Source of the DNA: Acidiferrobacter sp.
GTDB lineage: Bacteria > Pseudomonadota > Gammaproteobacteria > Arenicellales > UBA868
Assembly: GCA_002694065.1 (NCBI GenBank)
Contig: NZKZ01000153.1
Coordinates: forward strand, 1 to 6,719
DNA length: 6,719 nt
Direction: 5' to 3'
Position 1 is the first letter of the stretch; the number at the start of each line of letters is the position of its first letter. The position numbers and the translations under genes were made by a program. The notes beneath the pieces were generated by a model. It was not told the origin of the DNA and ran no database searches. It was given only the letters and a program-made list of their open reading frames with translations. Positions 1 to 4,508 of this stretch are shown piece by piece.

Positions 1-161
1 CCATGCACATAACGAAACGTGGCTGCCCAGTACACATCGAAGTCACCGTCGTGGACGAGATAGCGATAGAACAGCACCCCGGTCACAAGCAGTCCCAAGC
101 CCACCCAGAACCAGCGGGCTTTCGCACTGCCAAACCATTGCAGAAAACGCGGTGTTGTCAT
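1..161 (-). CDS. GT87-like membrane glycosyltransferase, N-terminal 53 residues (partial)
   Basis: Only the first 53 codons are present; the gene runs off the left edge. The protein starts MTTPRFLQWF, has a basic patch (KARW), a single hydrophobic helix at about residues 17-34, and then a polar segment with GDFDVYW at 39-45. A first helix followed by a short extracytoplasmic loop with a D-x-VYW-type acidic/aromatic motif is typical of the GT87/DUF2029 family, polyprenyl-phosphate-sugar-dependent integral membrane glycosyltransferases such as PimE. The family call is an inference from this short piece; other GT-C enzymes remain possible. The ATG at 161 has only a poor ribosome binding site (AGGG two bases upstream), but no better start fits before the helix. 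It lies 79 bases downstream of the GT22 gene on the same strand, so the two are probably co-transcribed and act in the same envelope glycan pathway. Confidence 0.5.
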   Translation of the reverse strand, partial: MTTPRFLQWFGSAKARWFWVGLGLLVTGVLFYRYLVHDGDFDVYWAATFRYVH

Positions 162-240
162 GACCCTATTTTACGAGAGCAGGATGCTGTACGGGTTTCT
201 CGCCCGCTGACTCATCGCCCAACAGCTTGCCGCCAAAACC

Positions 241-1749
241 TCATGCCCCGGAAAAAGAGCAACGGTATATGCTCCAGATGCGAACCTTCGAAAGCCATTG
301 CCGCCGGTCGACCCGCCGAAGCCATTGCGGCAAGGCACTCGATTCCAGAGCGAAGTCCGGACAGAGCGCCAGTAACGCTGCCGGGGGATACGCCGTAGGC
401 ACAAAGACATACGCAGTTTCCTTAACGCTTTCAAGATACGCTTCTAATTCATCAGAAGAACCGACCTTGTAAAAACCGACCTTGGGTGAGCGGAAAAACC
501 CGATTGTTCCTGATCCGTTGTCATAGGGATTTTCTCCGTACGCCACGATTTCCATTGGAGACTCCATGGAAGCTTGGTATATCCACTTGTGAACCACAGT
601 CTCCTGATTCGCCGGCAAGAAACTGAATACCGCGAGCGCCAAACCATTCAGCGCAAAGAATAGATAAACACCGAGCCTTGCGACACGGCTTGAGCAGAGA
701 ATATTCCGGGACAACGACAACTTATCAAACAACGCCTCGAGGCCCACGACTGAAAGCACTAACAGTGGGTAGATCACTGGCATCAGAAAGCGGGTTTCCT
801 TGTGGTCTATGAAGGAGTGGCCAACCATGAAAAACACGACTGTCCACACCAGAATATTTCTCGGCTTAAGGATTACCGCCCCGATCATGGCAGGGAGCAG
901 AACAAGACTGAACGGCGGCACCATCAATAACAGAAGTTTCTCAATGTAATACCACCAGGGATCGACCCCGAACTGTGCCGCCTTTGCCTCCACCAGATTG
1001 ATCAGAAAGTAATTCACCGGCGTTAAGGTCCATTGCCCATAGAACCAGCGGTCCAAAAGAAGATTTATTCCCAGCGCAAGCAAAAAACCCAACGCCATAG
1101 CCGCAATGATCCTGATCCCCGGCCGTTCGATAACAATGAGCCACAAACCCAGACCGAGCAGTGCCAAAGCAACGGGAAAGCGCAAATAGAACGCAAATCC
1201 AAGTACCAGTCCGGCTGTCAGCGCAGACCACAACGCGAATCGGAGATTTTCCCTGCAGGCAACAAGTACCAACACTATTCCGAGGCATAGAAACGCTCCG
1301 GCCCAGCTCTCTGAAGCAAATCGGGTATTGAGAAAAGGCAGCAGCCAGAACAGGCCGGTAAATAACACGAGCGCAGCTTTTGACCATCCGTGGTTGAGCC
1401 ACCGAAGCGCCTGCCCGCACAACAGCCAGATGCTGAAAAACCCCAACGCGGCGGAAGCCAGTCTGAGTAACCACACTGTCGTGAAAGGATCGGGGCCGGT
1501 TGCGTAACGATGCACCGCATACGCAATGGCGGGCTGGACCGCGGGGCGGATCTGCTCAAAGAACTCCCATGGCAACGTCCGGCTGACGCCGGTCTCAATC
1601 TTTGAATGGGCAAATTCGAGAATCTGGTAATCCGAATCCGGATGTGCCCTGCCCTCGCTGAAAAAGGCCGCGCAAAGATGCAGGGAAAAACTCAGCAGAA
1701 TTACGCCCGCGGCGATAACAGACTTCGGAAAAAGGGCTGCCCGGCTCAT
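241..1749 (-). CDS. Glycosyltransferase family 22 (ALG9/PIG-B-like) membrane mannosyltransferase
   Basis: This 502-residue polytopic membrane protein has the hallmarks of GT22 (Pfam Glyco_transf_22). A first helix (about 11-30) is followed by an extracytoplasmic loop with HPDSDYQ at 36-42 and LPWEF at 59-63. Further in are TRFASE (142-147), YLRFP (188-192), DRWFYGQW followed by TPVNY (233-246), PWWYYI (264-269) and HKETRF (316-321). Many hydrophobic helices lie between these, and the last ~110 residues form a polar tail, probably extracytoplasmic. The family transfers mannose or a related sugar from a lipid-phosphate donor on the outer face of the membrane; donor and acceptor here are unknown. 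The usual HPDE reads HPDS, so the acidic residue after the conserved Asp38 is missing. I chose the ATG at 1749, which has AGGTG upstream, over an in-frame TTG at 1821 that has no ribosome binding site and adds 24 residues unlike the family. It precedes the GT87-like gene. Confidence 0.85.
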   Translation of the reverse strand: MSRAALFPKSVIAAGVILLSFSLHLCAAFFSEGRAHPDSDYQILEFAHSKIETGVSRTLPWEFFEQIRPAVQPAIAYAVHRYATGPDPFTTVWLLRLASAALGFFSIWLLCGQALRWLNHGWSKAALVLFTGLFWLLPFLNTRFASESWAGAFLCLGIVLVLVACRENLRFALWSALTAGLVLGFAFYLRFPVALALLGLGLWLIVIERPGIRIIAAMALGFLLALGINLLLDRWFYGQWTLTPVNYFLINLVEAKAAQFGVDPWWYYIEKLLLLMVPPFSLVLLPAMIGAVILKPRNILVWTVVFFMVGHSFIDHKETRFLMPVIYPLLVLSVVGLEALFDKLSLSRNILCSSRVARLGVYLFFALNGLALAVFSFLPANQETVVHKWIYQASMESPMEIVAYGENPYDNGSGTIGFFRSPKVGFYKVGSSDELEAYLESVKETAYVFVPTAYPPAALLALCPDFALESSALPQWLRRVDRRQWLSKVRIWSIYRCSFSGA

Positions 1750-1811
1750 CGTGCTACCGCACCTGTCGCAAACACGGGCGTTCGGAAAACTTGGCAGCAA
1801 GGCAGCACACT

Positions 1812-1880
1812 GATTGCCCAAACCATTGAAATGGATGCAAAGAACACCACATTAAAAGTAGGCACTCATGAGGGGCAATC
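1812..1880. repeat. 8-bp inverted repeat flanking the divergent GT22/small-protein intergenic region
   Basis: GATTGCCC at 1812-1819 is the exact reverse complement of GGGCAATC at 1873-1880, leaving 53 bases between the arms. The right arm contains the candidate minus-strand -35 box and abuts the start codon at 1882. Between the arms lies a second small dyad, CCATT-GA-AATGG (1823-1834). The repeat could be a pair of regulator half-sites or a stem in the leader; an 8-bp match at this distance can also arise by chance. Confidence 0.3.
1851..1878 (-). promoter_or_regulatory. Candidate sigma70-type promoter for the GT22 gene
   Basis: On the minus strand, a -35 box TTGCCC (1878-1873) is separated by 16 bases from a -10 box TTTAAT (1856-1851), matching the consensus at 4/6 and 5/6 positions. 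Transcription would start near 1844, giving a leader of about 95 bases before the ATG at 1749. The -35 box overlaps the ribosome binding site of the plus-strand small membrane protein gene. This is a pattern match only. Confidence 0.35.
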
Positions 1881-1881
1881 G

Positions 1882-2067
1882 ATGTTAACCGGAATCGTAT
1901 TACTGCTGGCAGGGATTTTAATTGCACTCTATCCCCCGCTTCTTTCCATCATTGTCGCAAGCGTGCTGATCGCTTTGGGGTTACTTCTGGCTGTGAGCGC
2001 CTGGCATCACCGGAGGCGCCGTCGCGGGGGTGACAATCCGATTATCGAACTGATCCTGCGTTACTGA
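1882..2067 (+). CDS. Small two-helix membrane protein (DUF3096-like)
   Basis: This 61-residue protein consists of two hydrophobic helices (about 2-18 and 22-41) joined by a short Pro-Pro turn (YPPLL), then a very basic stretch (HHRRRRR, about 46-52) and a polar C-terminus. The helix/Pro-Leu-Leu/helix layout resembles the small bacterial inner-membrane proteins grouped as DUF3096, whose function is unknown to me. The positive-inside rule places the Arg-rich tail in the cytoplasm. I chose the ATG at 1882 because GAGGGG lies six bases upstream (1870-1875); the reading frame stays open much further upstream, including an ATG at 1831, but without a good ribosome binding site or protein-like sequence. 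It converges with the TerB-family gene, with only nine bases between the stop codons. Confidence 0.65.
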   Translation: MLTGIVLLLAGILIALYPPLLSIIVASVLIALGLLLAVSAWHHRRRRRGGDNPIIELILRY

Positions 2068-2079
2068 GCAAAACGCTCA
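2065..2079. repeat. Short inverted repeat joining two convergent stop codons
   Basis: TGAGC (2065-2069) and GCTCA (2075-2079) pair around a five-base AAAAC loop. The left arm contains the TGA of the small membrane protein and the right arm contains the complement of the TGA of the TerB-family gene. It is symmetric and could slow polymerase from either side, but a 5-bp stem without a T-run is too weak to call an intrinsic terminator. Confidence 0.3.
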
Positions 2080-2526
2080 CCCCGGCTTGTGGCGCAATTT
2101 AGCGCCCACAAAGTCCTTCTGGGGAATATGCAGCAAGCGCTGTATCTTGCGCATGAGATGAAGTTCATGATCATCCAGCCGTCCATCGGCATAAACCACG
2201 CGCCACATCTGCTCAACCAGATTAAGGCGGTGGTGCTCGCTCCAATGCTGATTAATCAGTGACGTAAAGCCGTGTAGCCCAGTCGATTCGCGTACCCGTT
2301 CCTGCGCCAAAGCTGTCAACGCGCCGGCCTCTTCGTCGCTCAAATCAAACTGCTCGCGGACCAATCGCTGAATCATGGACCGCTCTTCGCCCCCTAGATC
2401 GTAATCTGACATGGCCGCTTCAAAAAGGAGCGCTGCCGCAGCCAGGCGGACTGCATCTTCGGTGTCATGGCTATCATCAGACACCTGAAGCCGGTCTCGA
2501 AAAAAATCGCCAATTGCGTCCAGCAC
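2077..2526 (-). CDS. TerB-family protein (tellurite resistance TerB/COG4103-like)
   Basis: This 149-residue all-helical acidic protein belongs to the TerB family (PF05099). It carries two internal acidic repeats: AAMSDYDLGGEE (about 37-48) and VYADGRLDDHE (about 111-121). The Asp/Glu pattern in each matches the putative metal-binding sites of TerB-fold proteins. The C-terminal LLHIP..DF..AK (131-143) is also family-typical. Single-domain members are cytoplasmic; despite the name, most are not shown to confer tellurite resistance, and no other ter genes are in the window. The start is GTG at 2526; the frame is open upstream back to a TAA near 2638 but offers no ATG, GTG or TTG, and the N-terminus MLDAIGDFFRDRL looks complete. 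The ribosome binding site is modest (GAGG, 11 bases upstream). An intrinsic terminator and a 33-codon ORF lie immediately upstream, so expression may be attenuated or translationally coupled. Confidence 0.85.
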   Translation of the reverse strand: MLDAIGDFFRDRLQVSDDSHDTEDAVRLAAAALLFEAAMSDYDLGGEERSMIQRLVREQFDLSDEEAGALTALAQERVRESTGLHGFTSLINQHWSEHHRLNLVEQMWRVVYADGRLDDHELHLMRKIQRLLHIPQKDFVGAKLRHKPG

Positions 2527-2533
2527 GGCTCTA

Positions 2534-2635
2534 TCAGCCTCGATGGCGGCTGAACCAGCAACAAAAAAGGCGACCCCCTTGCGGATGCCGCCTTGATTTC
2601 CACATTTTATCGGTGAAGGAAGGTTGCAGGGACAT
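2534..2635 (-). CDS. Candidate 33-codon leader ORF upstream of the TerB-family gene
   Basis: An ATG at 2635 sits nine bases after a perfect GAGGAGG ribosome binding site (2651-2645), the strongest such site among the minus-strand genes. The ORF runs 33 codons to a TGA at 2536-2534, seven bases before the GTG of the TerB-family gene. The peptide is basic, with MWKSRRH in the middle and a CCW motif near the end, and resembles nothing I recognise. Its middle codons, including adjacent AGG CGG, overlap the 5' arm of the intrinsic terminator. It may be a regulatory leader peptide rather than a functional protein, or it may be spurious. Confidence 0.35.
   Translation of the reverse strand: MSLQPSFTDKMWKSRRHPQGGRLFCCWFSRHRG
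2563..2594 (-). terminator. Intrinsic terminator, minus strand
   Basis: Read on the minus strand, AAGGCG (2594-2589) pairs with CGCCTT (2572-2567), giving a run of six T's (2568-2563) at the base. Inside the loop ATCC can pair with GGGT, extending the stem past a two-base bulge. It could end the upp/secreted-protein transcript. Yet it lies only 36 bases before the GTG of the TerB-family gene, leaving little room for another promoter, so it may also act as an attenuator. Confidence 0.65.
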
Positions 2636-2711
2636 TAAGCCATGCCTCCTCAAATGCTGTCTGTCTTGACCTGGTTCCGTTTTATTGCAAACCACACTCG
2701 ATACTCCCGAA

Positions 2712-3014
2712 CTAGACTTGCGACTGCTCGCATTCTTCTTCCTGGATATCCTGCTGGCTGTCGTATGACATCCGGCAAATCATGGTTTGGCCGTCTTTTT
2801 CCAGATGATACTCAGTGATAGAGACCACCCGCTGAAGGTGGGCATAGGGTGAAACCCCAGAGCGAACCTCCTGCTTTTCTACCTGTTTGACAATAGTCCA
2901 GCCTGCCTGCGTCAGACCGTGCACGCCCGCCGATTGCCCCGTCGCCCAACTGGGCAAAAGCGCCGCGGTGAGGATGATGACGGACGCTAACCCCTTGGTG
3001 CGCCGAAAAGTCAT
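2712..3014 (-). CDS. Small secreted protein of unknown function
   Basis: This 100-residue protein begins with a standard signal peptide: basic MTFRRTKG, a hydrophobic core (about 8-20), and a likely cleavage site in the SWATGQS region (22-28). The mature part is short and polar, with a conserved-looking GWTIVK (38-43), a central VVSITEYHLEKDGQ segment (63-76) and two cysteines (80 and 95) that could form a disulfide. The product is predicted to be periplasmic or exported. I do not recognise the family and assign no function. I start it at the ATG at 3014; a GTG lies directly before it in frame, and AAGGG lies about 17 bases upstream, further than usual. It follows upp on the same strand with a gap of 33 bases and no terminator between, so the two are probably co-transcribed. 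Confidence 0.65.
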   Translation of the reverse strand: MTFRRTKGLASVIILTAALLPSWATGQSAGVHGLTQAGWTIVKQVEKQEVRSGVSPYAHLQRVVSITEYHLEKDGQTMICRMSYDSQQDIQEEECEQSQV

Positions 3015-3047
3015 CACGAAAACGATGATCGCCCTTATGCAGCGTTG

Positions 3048-3680
3048 CTAGCGCGTACCATAAATCCGATCACCCGCGTCCCCAAGCCCGGGCAGGATAT
3101 AACCGTGATCATTCAGCTCACGGTCAAGCGCCGCAGTGAAGACCGGCACATCCGGGTGCGCCTCACTGAAGGCCGCCACGCCCTCAGGGGCCGCAAGGAG
3201 ACAAACTACCTTTACCTTGACCGGCCGGTCCTGCTTGAGTCTGGTAATCGCAGCACTCAGGGAGTTTGCCGTTGCGAGCATCGGATCGACCACGATCGCC
3301 TGACGCTCACTGATATCCTCCGGCACCTTGTAGTAGTACTCAACTGCCTGCAAGGTATCCGGATCGCGATACAGTCCGATGTGCCCGACACGGGCCGAAG
3401 GAATCAGATCCAACATGCCCTCCAACAGGCCATTGCCCGCCCGCAGTACCGAGATAAAACACAGTTTCTTTCCCGCAAGGATCGGGGCCTGCATCGTTTC
3501 CAGCGGAGTCTCCACCTCGGTCTGCGCCAAAGGGAGGTCGCGGGTCACTTCATATGCCAGCAGCAATGCGATTTCCCGGATCAACTGGCGGAAATGGGCG
3601 GTTGGGCAGTTCTTGTCACGCATCAGCGTAAGCTTGTGCTGCACCAAAGGATGATCAACTAACGAAAATGTTTCTTGCAT
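3048..3680 (-). CDS. upp: Uracil phosphoribosyltransferase
   Basis: Upp makes UMP from uracil and PRPP in the cytoplasm, salvaging pyrimidines. At 210 residues it has the normal length. Family motifs seen in order: HPLVQHKLT (10-18), VLRAGNGLLEGM (78-89), HIGLYRD (100-106), YYYKVP (115-120), the PRPP loop VDPMLATANS (131-140), and the C-terminal uracil-binding segment with NDHGYILPGLGDAGDR (190-205). Compared with the E. coli enzyme the first loop reads AGNG instead of AGLG and the PRPP loop ATAN instead of ATGG; AGNG with a Gly/Ala-Asn loop marks a subgroup I associate with alphaproteobacteria and some other phyla. The ATG at 3680 lacks an obvious Shine-Dalgarno sequence. It is transcribed divergently from the kinase gene and probably drives the secreted-protein gene downstream. 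Confidence 0.95.
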   Translation of the reverse strand: MQETFSLVDHPLVQHKLTLMRDKNCPTAHFRQLIREIALLLAYEVTRDLPLAQTEVETPLETMQAPILAGKKLCFISVLRAGNGLLEGMLDLIPSARVGHIGLYRDPDTLQAVEYYYKVPEDISERQAIVVDPMLATANSLSAAITRLKQDRPVKVKVVCLLAAPEGVAAFSEAHPDVPVFTAALDRELNDHGYILPGLGDAGDRIYGTR

Positions 3681-3768
3681 CGGATCGCGATTGTGTTCTA
3701 GGTTGTGCCGTCAGATTTCTTGATTTGAAAAGTATTTTTTTCTGTCTCGATTCTAGGACAAACCGACA
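3681..3768. promoter_or_regulatory. Divergent intergenic region between upp and the kinase gene
   Basis: These 88 AT-rich bases must hold both divergent promoters. For the plus strand, TTGAAA (3725-3730) with an 18-base spacer to GATTCT (3749-3754) is the best pair, though the -10 is weak; TAGGA (3754-3758) is a usable ribosome binding site ten bases before the kinase ATG. For the minus strand, TTGTCC (3761-3756) followed after 19 bases by AATACT (3736-3731) is the best candidate. The heptamer TTCTAGG occurs at 3696-3702 and 3751-3757. No attenuator hairpin is evident in the upp leader. Confidence 0.35.
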
Positions 3769-4305
3769 ATGAAGCATACCTCTCCTTCACGCCGAGTGGT
3801 CGTAACGGGCAGCGAATGTACCGGTAAGACGACTCTCACCCAGGGATTGGCGGAATATTTCGACTGCCCTTACTCACCGGAGGGAGCCCGACTGTACGTT
3901 GAGCAGCATAAACGGCCGCTGACGGTTGCTGACGTCGATCCTATTGCCTCTTTGCAAATGGCGCTTGAAGAAGCCGCCGTTCGCAAGGCGCACGACCTCG
4001 TTATTCATGACACCGATCTTGTCTCGACACTCGTCTATGCGCGTCACTATTACGAAACCTCACCCGAATGGGTCGTCCGCACGGCCGCAGATCGCGCGGC
4101 AGACCTGTATCTATTGTGTGATATCGACCTGCCCTGGGTGTCGGACGGCCTCCAGCGCGACAACGGCTCAGTTGAACAACGTCGCGAGATTCACGAAAAA
4201 TTTGTCGACGCCATGGTCAGTGCCGGACTCCACTGGACCCTGATCCGGGGCTCGGGTGAAGAGCGCCTTGAACAAGCGGTTCACAGAATTGAGGCGCTTG
4301 CCTGA
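3769..4305 (+). CDS. NadR-like ribosylnicotinamide kinase-family P-loop kinase
   Basis: This 178-residue P-loop kinase is close to the C-terminal ribosylnicotinamide kinase domain of NadR (AAA_28 family) but stands alone, without the N-terminal adenylyltransferase domain. It shows a Walker A motif GSECTGKT (14-21), SPEGAR (36-41, matching the PEYAR element), a Walker B-like IHDTD (79-83), a DIDLPWVSDGLQRDNG segment (118-133) typical of the NadR kinase lid, and REIHEKF (139-145). The family phosphorylates nicotinamide riboside to NMN with ATP in the cytoplasm. Substrate here is inferred; the gene directly precedes a TPP-controlled thiamine uptake operon, so thiamine or another vitamin precursor is a possible alternative. 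Its stop is about 35 bases before the thiB promoter, so it has its own upstream promoter and is not itself under the riboswitch. Confidence 0.8.
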   Translation: MKHTSPSRRVVVTGSECTGKTTLTQGLAEYFDCPYSPEGARLYVEQHKRPLTVADVDPIASLQMALEEAAVRKAHDLVIHDTDLVSTLVYARHYYETSPEWVVRTAADRAADLYLLCDIDLPWVSDGLQRDNGSVEQRREIHEKFVDAMVSAGLHWTLIRGSGEERLEQAVHRIEALA

Positions 4306-4313
4306 TCCCTGCG

Positions 4314-4326
4314 ACAAACGGTTTGT
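4314..4326. repeat. Operator-like dyad after the kinase gene
   Basis: ACAAA and TTTGT form a perfect 5-bp dyad around CGG. It lies nine bases after the kinase stop codon and has no T-run, so it is a poor terminator. Its centre (4320) is 32 bases, about three helical turns, upstream of the centre of the dyad in the thiB promoter (4352), which suggests a possible paired binding site. Confidence 0.3.
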
Positions 4327-4339
4327 GCCGCCGGCCATG

Positions 4340-4368
4340 TTGACAGCAGTTCAACCGTTGTCTAGATT
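4340..4368 (+). promoter_or_regulatory. Sigma70-type promoter of the thiBP operon
   Basis: A perfect -35 box TTGACA (4340-4345) is followed by an ideal 17-base spacer and a -10 box TAGATT (4363-4368, 4/6 matches). The predicted transcription start is at about 4374-4376, at the first base pair of the riboswitch P1 stem. The agreement of promoter and aptamer position makes this the best-supported promoter in the window. Confidence 0.75.
4342..4362. promoter_or_regulatory. Operator-like imperfect palindrome within the thiB promoter spacer
   Basis: The left arm GACAGCAGTT (4342-4351) and right arm AACCGTTGTC (4353-4362) are symmetric at 8 of 10 positions around a central C (4352). The palindrome fills the region between the -35 and -10 boxes, where a bound repressor would block polymerase. 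No regulator gene is visible nearby. Symmetry by chance cannot be excluded. Confidence 0.35.
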
Positions 4369-4375
4369 GAACCCG

Positions 4376-4462
4376 CTATCCAACGGGGTGTCCGGCACGG
4401 GCCGGGCTGAGAATCACCCGCTGAACCTGAACCGGATCATGCCGGCGGAGGAATCTGGATAG
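4376..4462 (+). ncRNA. TPP riboswitch aptamer (THI element)
   Basis: All conserved parts of the thiamine pyrophosphate aptamer are present. P1 is CTATCCA (4376-4382) with TGGATAG (4456-4462). P2 is GGGTG (4386-4390) with CACCC (4415-4419). P3 is CCGGC (4392-4396) with GCCGG (4401-4405). The pyrimidine-sensing CTGAGA follows (4407-4412), then TGAACCTGA (4422-4430) and P5 CCGG...CCGG (4432-4435/4442-4445), ending in GCGGAGGAA. P3 is short, as in minimal bacterial versions. It controls the thiamine transporter genes downstream and should switch them off when TPP is plentiful. Confidence 0.97.
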
Positions 4463-4476
4463 TGGCCCCGTTGGCC

Positions 4477-4503
4477 CCTCCGCTCTTCGATCCCGAAGGA
4501 GCG
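4477..4503 (+). promoter_or_regulatory. Riboswitch expression platform: Shine-Dalgarno sequestering hairpin and competing pairing
   Basis: CGCTC-TTCG (4481-4489) pairs with CGAA-g-GAGCG (4494-4503), with one bulged G. This buries the thiB ribosome binding site AAGGAG (4496-4501), which is seven bases from the ATG at 4509. CCTCCGC (4477-4483) is instead exactly complementary to GCGGAGG (4445-4451) in the 3' part of the aptamer; that pairing would use up the 5' arm of the hairpin and free the site. There is no T-run after the hairpin, so control is probably at translation initiation rather than termination. Confidence 0.7.
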
Positions 4504-4508
4504 CCTTC

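Noticed and set aside
1750..1821. N-terminal extension of the GT22 protein from a TTG at 1821
   Set aside because: No ribosome binding site before the TTG, the added 24 residues precede the natural signal-anchor helix without family precedent, and the ATG at 1749 has AGGTG upstream.
1606..1881. Long plus-strand extension of the small membrane protein frame upstream of 1882
   Set aside because: It runs antisense over the GT22 gene with non-protein-like sequence; the good GAGGGG site and the hydrophobic protein both begin at 1882.
2615..2630. Sequence reminiscent of the SRP RNA (4.5S) GGAAGGAAGCAGCC core
   Set aside because: Only partial similarity, without the conserved flanking GGTCAGG and without a matching long hairpin; the region is better explained as the complement of the leader ORF before terB.
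4311..4330. Intrinsic terminator after the kinase gene
   Set aside because: The ACAAA/TTTGT stem is only 5 bp and AT-rich with no T-run; recorded instead as a possible operator dyad.
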